12,821 nucleotides of DNA from Spartobacteria bacterium (GCA_947487745.1 CANKXQ010000019.1:1-12821); one strand, 5' to 3'; positions 1 to 6,690 are shown, counted from the first letter of the stretch. Translations and numbers: made by a program. Notes: generated by a model from the sequence alone, not told the origin.

Positions 1-294
1 ATCATGGTTGGCCTCCACATGTGTGGTGATCGAACTCGCGAGAGGCAAAAAACGCGGAAGATAGTGGTAGGGACTTTCGATCATCAGGTGCACATCGAGC
101 GGCAGTCGCGTGTGGCGCGAGGCCGCCTCCACAAAAGCCGGACCGAACGAAATGTTGTCCACAAAATGGCCATCCATCACATCGCAATGGATCCAGTCCG
201 CGCCTGCGGTTGTGATGCGTTCCACCTCCGCGCCGAGGCGGCTGAAGTCACAAGCTAAGAGGGACGGAGCAACGATGGTTTTGCGCGGAGCCAT
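1..294 (-). CDS. rpe: Ribulose-phosphate 3-epimerase, N-terminal part (cut by window edge)
   Basis: Translating the minus strand from the ATG at 294 gives 98 residues that run off the window edge with no stop. The sequence opens with IVAPSLLACDFSRLG and continues with HCDVMDGHFV and LDVHLM. These are the first beta strands and metal-site motifs of the cytoplasmic (beta/alpha)8 enzyme that interconverts ribulose 5-phosphate and xylulose 5-phosphate in the pentose phosphate and Calvin cycles. His36, Asp38 and His69 match three of the four metal ligands known for the family; the fourth would lie beyond the window. The start is well fixed, because the conserved first strand begins six residues in and the next Met is inside the active-site motif. 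The gene is divergent from tadA with only a few bases between the two starts, so its promoter must lie inside the tadA coding region. Identification is close to certain. Confidence 0.95.
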   Translation of the reverse strand, partial: MAPRKTIVAPSLLACDFSRLGAEVERITTAGADWIHCDVMDGHFVDNISFGPAFVEAASRHTRLPLDVHLMIESPYHYLPRFLPLASSITTHVEANHD

Positions 295-298
295 GGAA

Positions 299-835
299 AT
301 GACATACCTTGCCGCTATGGAATTTGCCAGCGACGAATACTTCATGCGCGAAGCGCTGCGGCAGGCCCGCCGAGCCTACGCTGCGGACGAGGTGCCATGC
401 GGCGCGATCATTGTCAGGGAAGGGGAAATCATTGCCCGCGCGTGGAATCAGGTCGAAATGCTGAAGGATGCCACCGCGCACGCCGAAATGCTCGCCATCA
501 CCCAGGCCGAAGCAGCGATGGAGGACTGGCGCCTCACGGATTGCGACCTCTATGTGACCAAGGAACCCTGCCCCATGTGCGCCGGAGCCATCGTCCACAC
601 AAGACTCCGCCGCGTCATCTTCGGCTGTCCCGACCCTCGTGGCGGCGGTGCGGGGGGATTAGTGAACATTCTCCAAATGCCCCAACTCAACCACCGCTGC
701 GTCATCACCTCCGGCATTCTGGCTGATGAATGCGCTGCCCTGCTGCGCGATTTTTTCCGGGCGAGACGCGAGGAGGCAGGCCTCATGAAATTGACCACAG
801 AGGACACAGAGAGCACAGAGGAAAGACCGATATGA
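299..835 (+). CDS. tadA: tRNA-specific adenosine deaminase TadA
   Basis: This is a zinc-dependent deaminase that converts adenosine 34 to inosine in the tRNA-Arg(ACG) anticodon, so that one tRNA reads several codons. Counting from the ATG at 299 it has 178 residues. Visible features are HAE (His61 zinc ligand, Glu63 proton shuttle), PCPMCAGA (Cys91 and Cys94 ligands), and the TadA-specific stretches ending in GILADECAALL and DFFRARR. I chose ATG 299 because a GGAG at 287-290 lies 8 nt upstream. ATG 293 and ATG 317 are in the same frame and possible; the conserved core begins near 317. The core ends at about residue 160 (RREE). It is followed by an unconserved tail reading LTTEDTESTEERPI, encoded by a short tandem repeat (see the repeat entry). 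The stop overlaps the pgeF start as ATGA, so the two genes are probably translated together. Confidence 0.95.
   Translation: MTYLAAMEFASDEYFMREALRQARRAYAADEVPCGAIIVREGEIIARAWNQVEMLKDATAHAEMLAITQAEAAMEDWRLTDCDLYVTKEPCPMCAGAIVHTRLRRVIFGCPDPRGGGAGGLVNILQMPQLNHRCVITSGILADECAALLRDFFRARREEAGLMKLTTEDTESTEERPI
796..820 (+). repeat. Three copies of CACAGAG at 9-bp period inside the tadA 3' end
   Basis: CACAGAG occurs at 796-802, 805-811 and 814-820, exactly 9 bp apart, in the last codons of tadA. It encodes the T-T-E-D-T-E-S-T-E tail. From memory, near-identical CACAGAG-type repeats are scattered between genes in many environmental bacterial genomes and appear as odd tails on annotated proteins (TTEDTE in one frame, HREHR in another, SVLSVSSV on the reverse strand). 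All three readings are present here. I infer a small dispersed repeat that landed at, or extended into, the end of tadA. Confidence 0.75.
818..825 (+). promoter_or_regulatory. Ribosome binding site of pgeF, formed by the repeat
   Basis: GAGGAAAG, starting within the last repeat unit, lies 6-9 nt before the pgeF ATG at 832. It is one of the few clear Shine-Dalgarno matches in this window, and it supports 832 as the pgeF start over earlier in-frame starts near 730. The repeat therefore seems to have been adopted as the translation signal of the downstream gene. Confidence 0.6.
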
Positions 836-1494
836 AGAGCGCGGCAGCGGTTCCTTTTGAAACTTTTCCCGCCTTCGATGCGCTCTCCGCAGTTCGAGCT
901 GTTTTTTTGCAGCGCGTGCCGGGGATGGATGTCAAAACCGACCGCGAAACGGCGCTGAAGCGGCTCGCTGGCATTCAACGCGAGGCCTTGAATGAAGCGG
1001 GCTTTGCCCGGATGCCGCTTGCGAAGGCCAGCCAGATTCACAGCGCCAATGTCGTGCGCATTTCCAGCACCGACACCTTTCCCGTTCCCGATTGTGATGC
1101 CCTCATCACCACAGAGTGCTCCCTCTGCCTCGGCATCTATGTGGCGGACTGCGCCGCCGTCTATGTCGCCGACCGTCACGGCCGTGGCATTGGACTCGCA
1201 CACTCGGGGCGCAAGGGAACGGAACTCGGCATCGTTCCAAAAACCATCGCCGCCTTATGCGCGGCCACCGGTGCCGATCCACAAGACCTCATCGTGCAAA
1301 TCTCCCCCTGCATCCGCCCACCGCACTACGAAGTCGACTTCGCCGCCGAAATCCGCTCCCAGGCTGACGAAGCAGGAGTCCGTGAAATCCACGACTGCAC
1401 CAGCTGCACCGGCTCAAATCTCGAAAAATACTACTCCTATCGAAAAGAAGAACGCCAAACCGGCCGCCTCCTGGCCGCCATGGCGTTCAGTTGA
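832..1494 (+). CDS. pgeF: PgeF/YfiH-family protein (laccase-domain, peptidoglycan editing factor)
   Basis: This 220-residue protein belongs to the family once called multicopper polyphenol oxidoreductase (YfiH, YlmD, human LACC1). In E. coli the protein is reported to keep peptidoglycan composition correct, and related enzymes act on purine nucleosides. Seen in the sequence are QIHSANV (His70), CDALIT, VADCAAVYVADR (Cys107), HSGRKGTELGI (His124) and the C-terminal SYRKEERQTGRL. His70, Cys107 and His124 correspond to the conserved metal-binding trio. The usual HAGWRG motif reads HSGRKG here, so the Trp is replaced, while the metal ligands are intact. The ATG start overlaps the tadA stop (ATGA) and has a GAGGA site upstream, which suggests coupled translation. 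Which of the known activities it has cannot be told from sequence. Confidence 0.9.
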   Translation: MKSAAAVPFETFPAFDALSAVRAVFLQRVPGMDVKTDRETALKRLAGIQREALNEAGFARMPLAKASQIHSANVVRISSTDTFPVPDCDALITTECSLCLGIYVADCAAVYVADRHGRGIGLAHSGRKGTELGIVPKTIAALCAATGADPQDLIVQISPCIRPPHYEVDFAAEIRSQADEAGVREIHDCTSCTGSNLEKYYSYRKEERQTGRLLAAMAFS

Positions 1495-1674
1495 TTTTCA
1501 AGCCTGCGGAGCGCGCATGGGTCTTTATCATGACGACCTTTCCGGTAGTCCATTTGTCACTTTTATAACGAGGCTATCGCCTGCACGAACTGCGCTGGGT
1601 TGAAAAGCTTCGCTCAGAAACACTACGAACAGAAACGTGCTGGCTCATAAATGGATCAGGCTTTCAGTCACGCG

Positions 1675-2016
1675 CTACTCGCTGCGTTCGCTGAAGTCCA
1701 CTTTCGGGTAGGTTCGTAGGTAGGCGGCGACTTCGTTGGTGAAGACTGAGCCGAATTCGGCGAGTTTTTTTTCGCCCATTCCGCCGATCATGCGAAGGGC
1801 GTCTGTGTTTGTGGGGTATTCGCGGGCCATTTGGCGGAGGGTGTTGTCGCCGAAGATCACATAGGCTGGCACGCTGCGCTCGTCGGCGAGGCGTTTGCGG
1901 AGTTTGCGCAGGCGGTCGAAGAGTGTCTCGTCGCACTCGATCTCGCCGGTGCGGGGGACACGGATTTTTTTCAGCTCCACGGGCTTGGAGAGCATGATGA
2001 CGCGGCGGGATTTCAA
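1675..2016 (-). pseudogene. recQ: Detached C-terminal HRDC part of recQ, in the -1 frame
   Basis: This stretch continues recQ in a shifted frame. It holds the HRDC domain (FDRLRKLRKRLADERSVPAY, then MIGGMGEKKLAEFG) that in RecQ helicases follows the winged helix and tunes DNA binding. RecQ-like sequence in this frame actually starts at about 2081, with LAQDAGQFPTIALTDLGLEA, the end of the winged helix. No ATG opens it. The only start near its beginning is a TTG at 2016 that overlaps the upstream TGA (TTGA), so re-initiation is conceivable. It is probably the 3' remnant of a frameshifted recQ, or part of an intact gene with a sequencing or assembly error. It is convergent with pgeF across a 180-nt gap in which I see no clear terminator. 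Confidence 0.8.
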
Positions 2017-3467
2017 GGCTTCGAGGCCGAGGTCGGTGAGGGCGATGGTGGGAAATTGGCCCGCATCCTGCGCGAGAAAGGGCGCGCGAGGTCTTTGCCG
2101 ATGCCGTAGGTGCTGAGCTGGTCATGCCCCCAGCGTTGGATTTTTTCATTGGTGGAGCCGGTGAGAATTTCGATGAGGTGGTTCATGCCGACGCCGAAGC
2201 GCCCGCCTTGCCGCACGCGGTAAACGCAGGAGAGCAGCTTCTGGGCGTGGGTGGTGGCGTTGTAGCTCTCGCGGGGCTGGAGGCAGTTGTCGCACGAGGC
2301 GCAACTCGGCTCGGTGTAAGGTTCCGCAAAATAGTGGAGCAACTCGCGGCGTCGGCAGGTCGGGCAGTCGGCGTAGCCAATCATGAGTCGCAATTGCTCG
2401 CGGGCGATCTGCTGCTCGTGCGCATCGGTCATTTCATCGATAAAATGGGTCTGCTTCGCGGCATCGCCCGCGCTGAAGAGCAGGAGGCAGTCGCCGGGTA
2501 GTCCATCGCGGCCGGCGCGGCCGGTTTCCTGGTAGTAGCCCTCGATATTTTTCGGGAGGTCGTGGTGAATGACCCAGCGCACATTGGGTTTGTTGATGCC
2601 CATGCCGAAGGCGATGGTGGCGCAAACAATGCGCGTCTCGTCGCGGATGAAGAGTTCCTGGTTTTGCGCCCGCTCGTTGTTTGTGAGGCCCGCATGATAC
2701 GGCACGGCGGGGAACCCCCGCTCCGAGAGGCTCTCCGCGAGACGATCCGACGAGGCGCGTGTGGCGCAATAGACGATGCCGCTATCCATCGGCCGCGATT
2801 TGATGAAGTCCAGAATCTGCTTCGTCGGCTGCTCCTTGGGAATGACGCGATAGGAGAGGTTCGGGCGGTTGAAGCTGGCCACAAAAACCTCGGGCTCGCG
2901 GAGGCGGAGATGCTTGATGATGTCCTTCCTCACGCGTTCGGTGGCAGTTGCCGTGAGCGCCATGAGAGGGATATTGGGAATCCATTCGCGCAGCTTCGCA
3001 ATCTGGCGATACTCGGGGCGGAAATCATGCCCCCACTCGGAAATGCAATGGGCCTCGTCGATTGCTATCGCGCTGACATTCCAGGCGCGGAGGTTTTCCT
3101 GCCAATGGTCAAGCATGAGACGCTCCGGCGCGGCGTAGAGAAGCCTGTAACGGCCTTGGTGCAGACCCGCCAGGCGCGCTTTGGTTTCTTTGACGCCGAG
3201 CGAGGAATTTAAAAATGTCGCCTCCACACCCGCTGCCTCCAGCTGGTTCACCTGATCTTTCATGAGAGCGATCAAAGGCGACACTACAAGCGTCAACCCC
3301 TCCCGCAGCAAAGCCGGCAACTGAAAGCAAAGCGACTTGCCGCCGCCCGTGGGCAGCAGCGCAAAGGTATCCCGTCCGGCCAAGTTCGCCTCCATGATCT
3401 CCCGCTGGAGCGGACGAAACTCATCATAACCGAATGTGGCTTTGAGCGCTTTTTGAAGTTTATCCAT
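2013..3467 (-). CDS. recQ: ATP-dependent DNA helicase RecQ, helicase core (frame broken before HRDC)
   Basis: This is a superfamily 2 helicase that unwinds DNA 3' to 5' in recombination and repair. From the ATG at 3467 it reads 484 residues. It contains the Q motif (FGYDEFRPLQ), Walker A LPTGGGKS (Lys44), motif II DEAH (137-140) followed by CISEWGHDFR, motif III LTATAT, and motifs V/VI (FGMGINKPNVRWVIH, YYQETGRAGRDG). Next come the zinc-binding cysteines (DCPTC and SCASCDNC) and the start of the RQC winged helix (YGHD-like WGHDQLSTYGIGKD). After GKDLARPF the frame degrades into an S/P-rich tail of about 20 residues and stops at 2013. Compared with E. coli RecQ, about 12-13 residues of the winged-helix recognition region are missing at this point. 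Helicase motors stay active without HRDC in some family members, so function is possible. A GTG at 3500 is an alternative start. The gene lies 112 nt downstream of rph on the same strand. Confidence 0.9.
   Translation of the reverse strand: MDKLQKALKATFGYDEFRPLQREIMEANLAGRDTFALLPTGGGKSLCFQLPALLREGLTLVVSPLIALMKDQVNQLEAAGVEATFLNSSLGVKETKARLAGLHQGRYRLLYAAPERLMLDHWQENLRAWNVSAIAIDEAHCISEWGHDFRPEYRQIAKLREWIPNIPLMALTATATERVRKDIIKHLRLREPEVFVASFNRPNLSYRVIPKEQPTKQILDFIKSRPMDSGIVYCATRASSDRLAESLSERGFPAVPYHAGLTNNERAQNQELFIRDETRIVCATIAFGMGINKPNVRWVIHHDLPKNIEGYYQETGRAGRDGLPGDCLLLFSAGDAAKQTHFIDEMTDAHEQQIAREQLRLMIGYADCPTCRRRELLHYFAEPYTEPSCASCDNCLQPRESYNATTHAQKLLSCVYRVRQGGRFGVGMNHLIEILTGSTNEKIQRWGHDQLSTYGIGKDLARPFSRRMRANFPPSPSPTSASKP
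2076..2082 (-). other. recQ frame break: phased slippery heptamer C CCT TTC
   Basis: Exactly where the RecQ reading frame must move back by one base, the minus strand reads C CCT TTC. Its codon phase fits the X XXY YYZ pattern used for -1 ribosomal frameshifting. Slippage here would join GKDLARPF directly to LAQDAGQF and restore the HRDC domain. About 12-13 winged-helix residues would still be missing, which points to a real deletion of 3n+1 bases (for example 37 or 40) or an assembly error. Two CTCGCGC copies flank the heptamer, compatible with slippage during replication or misassembly. Confidence 0.4.
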
Positions 3468-3579
3468 GCGAGACAAGGCCCCGGAGACTCCGCAAGACAC
3501 GGTGCTTTCGCTCCATCGTGAAGGAAATTAGCGCCATGCAGTCTATTGGGAAAGCGTGCCTGATCGTTGGACTACTGTT

Positions 3580-4302
3580 TCAGGTTGTGGCGGTTTTTTG
3601 TATTTGGAGGAGGCGGGTGATGCCTCCTCGGGCGGCGGCGACCATTTGTTCCAATTGGGTTGGGCTGAAGACATTTTCCTCGCCGCTGCCTTGGAGTTCC
3701 ACGAAGTCGAGTTTATCGGTCATGACGACATTCATATCGACGCAGGCGTCGCGATCTTCGATATAGTCGAGATCGACGAGCACTTCGCCATTCACTATGC
3801 CCACGCTGACGGCAGCGACGCGGTTTTTAACGGGGAGTTCTTTGATTTTTCCTTGTTGCACAAGCCATTGACCGGCGAGTTCGACGGCGACCGATGCGCC
3901 GGTGATCGCGGCTGTGCGCGTGCCACCATCTGCCTGCAAGACATCACAATCCACCCAAAGTGTGCGCTGGCCGAGTTTTTCCAAATCCACAACAGCGCGG
4001 AGAGAGCGGCCGATGAGGCGTTGAATCTCGGTGCCGCGTCCGTCCACGCGTCCGCGCGACGAGTCGCGTTGTTTGCGGGTGAGGGTCGAGTAAGGGAGCA
4101 TCGAGTATTCGGCCGTGATCCAGCCGCCGGTTTTGTTTTGTTCTTTCATCCAACGCGGCACGCTCTCTTCGATCGTGGCGGCGCAGATGACCTTGGTATT
4201 GCCGAAGGAAACGAGGACGGAACCCTGGGCGTGGGGGGCGATGCCTTTTTCGAGGGTGACGGGTCGGATTTCGTGGGCTTGGCGGTTGTCGTGACGGCTC
4301 AT
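3580..4302 (-). CDS. rph: Ribonuclease PH
   Basis: This is a phosphate-dependent 3'-5' exoribonuclease that trims tRNA precursors and works as a hexameric ring in the cytoplasm. The 240-residue length is normal for the family. It has the phosphate-site and RNA-contact motif GRGTEIQRLIGRSLRA (from residue 88) and the core signature DVLQADGGTRTAAITGA (from residue 120). The acidic pair Asp179 and Asp185 in DLDYIEDRDA corresponds to the family's catalytic metal site. The N-terminus (MSRHDNRQAHEIRPV) matches RNase PH closely, so the start is secure even though no Shine-Dalgarno is visible. It is divergent from rpsU, with 128 nt between their starts, and lies upstream of recQ on the same strand, possibly in one transcript. 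Confidence 0.97.
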   Translation of the reverse strand: MSRHDNRQAHEIRPVTLEKGIAPHAQGSVLVSFGNTKVICAATIEESVPRWMKEQNKTGGWITAEYSMLPYSTLTRKQRDSSRGRVDGRGTEIQRLIGRSLRAVVDLEKLGQRTLWVDCDVLQADGGTRTAAITGASVAVELAGQWLVQQGKIKELPVKNRVAAVSVGIVNGEVLVDLDYIEDRDACVDMNVVMTDKLDFVELQGSGEENVFSPTQLEQMVAAARGGITRLLQIQKTATT

Positions 4303-4352
4303 AAAAAGTAGGGAGTCTGATGGCAGGGAGCGGGGTCGGGCAAGGAACGATT

Positions 4353-4397
4353 AAAAAAAAACGACCGCTTGACGCTTCCAGGCGCGTTGCATACCCT
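4353..4397 (+). promoter_or_regulatory. Sigma70-type promoter of rpsU with an A-tract UP element
   Basis: TTGACG (4369-4374) and TACCCT (4392-4397) are spaced by 17 bp, which fits a housekeeping -35/-10 pair. A run of nine A residues at 4353-4361 sits just upstream of the -35 box, at about -51 to -43 from the expected start of transcription. That is where UP elements bind the alpha subunit of RNA polymerase at strong ribosomal promoters. The leader to the rpsU ATG would be about 25-30 nt. Confidence 0.65.
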
Positions 4398-4420
4398 GCC
4401 CGTCCAATTTTTTAGAAAGT

Positions 4421-4426
4421 AGGTGA
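4421..4426 (+). promoter_or_regulatory. Ribosome binding site of rpsU
   Basis: AGGTGA lies 4 nt before the rpsU ATG. It pairs with the AGGTGA portion of the consensus Shine-Dalgarno complement and is the best such site in the window. Confidence 0.6.
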
Positions 4427-4430
4427 ATTT

Positions 4431-4637
4431 ATGCCGGAAATAATCGTTCGAAAAGGCGAGCCCATCGATAGAGCTCTGAAGCGTTTGAAAGGGAAGATCG
4501 ATGCGGAGGGTTTGATGGATGAAGTGCGTCGTTTGCGCGCTTTTGAAACACCCGTTCAGCGCACGCGTCGCAAGGCGAAAAATAACGCCAAGCGCGCCAA
4601 GTTGAAAATCCGATTTAATTTCAACCCCGTGTCCTGA
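4431..4637 (+). CDS. rpsU: 30S ribosomal protein bS21
   Basis: This 68-residue basic protein of the small ribosomal subunit binds near the 3' end of 16S rRNA and helps start translation. The N-terminus PEIIVRKGEPIDRALKRLK and the Arg/Lys-rich C-terminal half (RTRRKAKNNAKRAKLK) are typical of bS21, as is the length. It has its own promoter and ribosome-binding site, listed separately. The next gene starts 2 nt after its stop, so the two are probably on one transcript. Its high A content and dedicated promoter fit a highly expressed gene. Confidence 0.96.
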   Translation: MPEIIVRKGEPIDRALKRLKGKIDAEGLMDEVRRLRAFETPVQRTRRKAKNNAKRAKLKIRFNFNPVS

Positions 4638-4639
4638 CG

Positions 4640-5482
4640 TTGGACCGCGGTCAAATTGTTATCGCCGGCTGCGGTTTCCTCGGGGAAGCCGCAGCCGGTT
4701 TCTTTTTGGAGGCGGGATGGCGCGTGCTCGGGCTTTGCGCGACGGCGGAATCCGCTGCCAGACTTGCAGACCAGCCTTTTCCTGTCGCCGTCGTTGATAT
4801 TTCGAAGCCCATGACTGCTCCGACTGGATGGGAGAGCCCGGATGTGGTGGTGCACTGCGCAAGTTCGGGACGCGGCGGTGCGGATGCCTACCGCGCGGTT
4901 TATCGGGATGGCTTGGAGCATCTGAGGGACGCATTTTCTCCGAGGCGTCTGATTTTTACCAGTAGCACTTCGGTTTACTCGCAAGTCGATGGGGGGTGGG
5001 TCAGCGAGGAATCTCCGGTCGAGCCGGATCGTGAGACCGGGAGGGTTTTGCTCGAAGCGGAAAAGATCGCGCTTGATGGCGGCGGCATCGTGGCGAGGTT
5101 GGCTGGAATTTATGGCCCTGGCCGCTCGGTGCTGTTGAAAAAATTTCTGGAAGGCTCGGCTGTTCTCGAAGCGGGAGGCAATCGGTGGATCAACCAAATC
5201 CACCGGGATGATGGAGCTATGGCGCTGCTCCATTTGGCGCAGAACGAAGCGGCGGCTGGCATTTACAATGTGTGCGACGACACGCCGGCCACTCAGCTCG
5301 AGATTTATGGATGGATCGCGGATTTTTTGAATCGCCCGCTGCCGCCTGAGGGGCCGGCGGACCTGAACCGTAAACGGGGGTGGACAAGCAAACGCATCAG
5401 CAACGCGCGTCTGCGGGCGTTGGGCTGGAGTCCACGCTACACTGGTTATCGTGATGCCTTGCCCGAACTCGTCGGCGCGTAG
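4640..5482 (+). CDS. NAD(P)-binding SDR-family protein (YeeZ-like atypical epimerase)
   Basis: This 280-residue Rossmann-fold protein belongs to the extended short-chain dehydrogenase/epimerase group. The dinucleotide-binding glycines are in IVIAGCGFLG (Gly10, Gly12, Gly15). VVHCAS, FTSSTSVYS, RLAGIYGPGR and IYNVCDD follow in the order seen in epimerase/dehydratase folds. The classical YxxxK pair is not apparent after SSTSVYS, as in the YeeZ-like atypical branch, so the substrate and even catalysis are uncertain. The start must be a TTG at 4640 or a CTG at 4634: the glycine motif follows at once, an in-frame stop lies at 4616-4618, and no ATG is available. No Shine-Dalgarno is visible, so translation is probably coupled to rpsU, whose stop is 2 nt upstream. 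It ends 3 nt from the convergent gene that follows. Confidence 0.85.
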   Translation: MDRGQIVIAGCGFLGEAAAGFFLEAGWRVLGLCATAESAARLADQPFPVAVVDISKPMTAPTGWESPDVVVHCASSGRGGADAYRAVYRDGLEHLRDAFSPRRLIFTSSTSVYSQVDGGWVSEESPVEPDRETGRVLLEAEKIALDGGGIVARLAGIYGPGRSVLLKKFLEGSAVLEAGGNRWINQIHRDDGAMALLHLAQNEAAAGIYNVCDDTPATQLEIYGWIADFLNRPLPPEGPADLNRKRGWTSKRISNARLRALGWSPRYTGYRDALPELVGA

Positions 5483-5485
5483 GCT

Positions 5486-5893
5486 TTAATTTTCCGGCAG
5501 GGCCTGAACCTGAATAACGGGCAGCGGGAAGCGGAGGCGGAGCTCGCCATCGATTTTGACTTCCACCGTATAAACGCCGGCCGATGGGATTTGGAGTCCA
5601 CCGAAGACGTGGACATTGGTGGCATGGGCATCGAGCGCGGGGAGTTGGAATTCGACCTCGCTCTCCGCGATGGGGGTATCCTCCTCCGGCGTGAGGATGG
5701 CGGATTGCTGCGTGAACTGACCGACGCCGCCACACCAACGTGTCCAGAGACAGAGTTTAAAAAAGCCAAGGGGCAGCACCGGGGCGGGGATCATCCCGAT
5801 TATGCCCACGAGCGTCTGCTGGCCACTGGCCTCCTGGCGAACATCCTCGCAAAGCACGCAGGCCTGCAAATCGGGTAAAATGGCTTCAGACAT
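5486..5893 (-). CDS. Conserved protein of unknown function, DUF6941-like
   Basis: This 135-residue protein has no signal peptide or membrane segment. It begins MSEAILPDLQACVLCEDVRQE and contains LVGIIGMIPAPVLPL, a WTRWCGGVGQFT segment, and a C-terminal half of alternating hydrophobic strands (HVFGGLQIPSAGVYTVEVKIDG, LRFPLPVIQV) that reads as a beta sandwich. From memory this pattern matches a widespread small family labelled DUF6941; I could not verify this. No catalytic residues are apparent, and the role is unknown. It converges on the SDR gene with a 3-nt gap and is divergent from pdxH, with 118 nt between their starts. The ATG at 5893 is supported by similarity beginning within the first ten residues. 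Confidence 0.8.
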   Translation of the reverse strand: MSEAILPDLQACVLCEDVRQEASGQQTLVGIIGMIPAPVLPLGFFKLCLWTRWCGGVGQFTQQSAILTPEEDTPIAESEVEFQLPALDAHATNVHVFGGLQIPSAGVYTVEVKIDGELRLRFPLPVIQVQALPEN

Positions 5894-6011
5894 ATCGACA
5901 ATAGACTCCGCGATGCGTGTTCATGCACGAACGAAATAAGAGGCGCCGCCCGGCACCCGGGGAAGTTTCTAAATTCTGTGCAAAGTTTGTTTCAGGACGC
6001 AGAATGCCACC

Positions 6012-6659
6012 ATGGCAAACGAGTCCGAAATCCACCAACTGCGTCGTGATTATCAGCGCAAGCCGATTGATTTGGATTCATTCCACGACGATCCACTGGT
6101 GCAGTTTCGTGTGTGGTTTGAGGAAGCGCGGAGCGCGGGGATTCTTGAGCCGAATGCCATGACGCTGGGCACGGCGGATGGCTCGCGTCGCGTTTCGTGC
6201 CGCACGGTTTTGCTCAAGGGTATCGACGGCGGGGGATTCGTTTTTTTCACGAACTATGGCAGCCGCAAGGCCCGACAGATCGCGGAGAATCCGCAAGCTG
6301 CGCTGCTGTTTCCTTGGATCGCGTTGGAGCGTCAGGTCGAAGTGGCCGGTCACGTGGAGAAAATTTCCGAGGCCGAGTCGCTGGAGTATTTTCTCAGCCG
6401 TCCGTTCGGCAGCCGCATCGGGGCTTGGGTCTCGGAGCAAAGTTCCGTGATCCCCTCGCGCGAAGTTCTTGTTTCAAGATTCGAGGAGCTGAAAAAGCAG
6501 TTTGCCGACGGGAATGTGCCAAAGCCCGAGGGTTGGGGCGGCTACCGTGTGGTGCCGGAGACGATCGAGTTCTGGCAGGGAGGCGCCGACCGCTTGCATG
6601 ACCGTTTTCTCTACAGCCGTGCGGATGCGGGATGGAAAATATCCCGGCTGGCTCCTTGA
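6012..6659 (+). CDS. pdxH: Pyridoxamine/pyridoxine 5'-phosphate oxidase
   Basis: This is an FMN-dependent enzyme that oxidises pyridoxamine or pyridoxine 5'-phosphate to pyridoxal 5'-phosphate, the last step of vitamin B6 synthesis and salvage. It is 215 residues long, close to the E. coli protein. It has the family N-terminus ([20 protein letters not shown]), the FMN-site stretch [13 protein letters not shown] with [12 protein letters not shown], the phosphate-binding [28 protein letters not shown], and the C-terminal dimerisation block [13 protein letters not shown] ending in RLAP. An out-of-frame ATG lies just upstream at 6004, and only a weak AGGA at 5994-5997 precedes the gene. It is convergent with speA. 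Its product PLP is the cofactor of SpeA, but being on opposite strands they do not form an operon. Confidence 0.96.
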   Translation: MANESEIHQLRRDYQRKPIDLDSFHDDPLVQFRVWFEEARSAGILEPNAMTLGTADGSRRVSCRTVLLKGIDGGGFVFFTNYGSRKARQIAENPQAALLFPWIALERQVEVAGHVEKISEAESLEYFLSRPFGSRIGAWVSEQSSVIPSREVLVSRFEELKKQFADGNVPKPEGWGGYRVVPETIEFWQGGADRLHDRFLYSRADAGWKISRLAP

Positions 6660-6690
6660 GAGCCTCCCAAGCACGCGGCGGCTCTATTTT
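6659..6690. terminator. Possible terminator between pdxH and speA
   Basis: AGAGCC (6659-6664) and GGCTCT (6680-6685) can pair across a 15-nt loop and are followed by ATTTT on the plus strand. The hairpin sits between two convergent genes and overlaps the end of speA. The stem is short and the loop long, so this is a weak candidate. Confidence 0.25.

Noticed and set aside
1495..1674. Gap between pgeF and recQ, searched for a terminator, small RNA or remnant gene
   Set aside because: Only trivial pairings were found (for example AGGC/GCCT around TATC, and the AAGCTT palindrome), with no U-run. Nothing supportable.
3468..3579. Hairpin CGGA-GAC-TCCG and a tiny ORF between rph and recQ
   Set aside because: The stem is only four pairs with no U-tract, and the 18-codon ORF has no conserved feature or ribosome-binding site.
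3556..4311. 251-codon plus-strand frame opposite rph
   Set aside because: It mirrors RNase PH, whose motifs are complete, and no independent similarity was seen.
5894..6011. Inverted repeat GTTC-ATGCAC-GAAC in the divergent gap before pdxH as an operator
   Set aside because: The arms are four bases with no second copy and no known regulator motif, so chance is likely.
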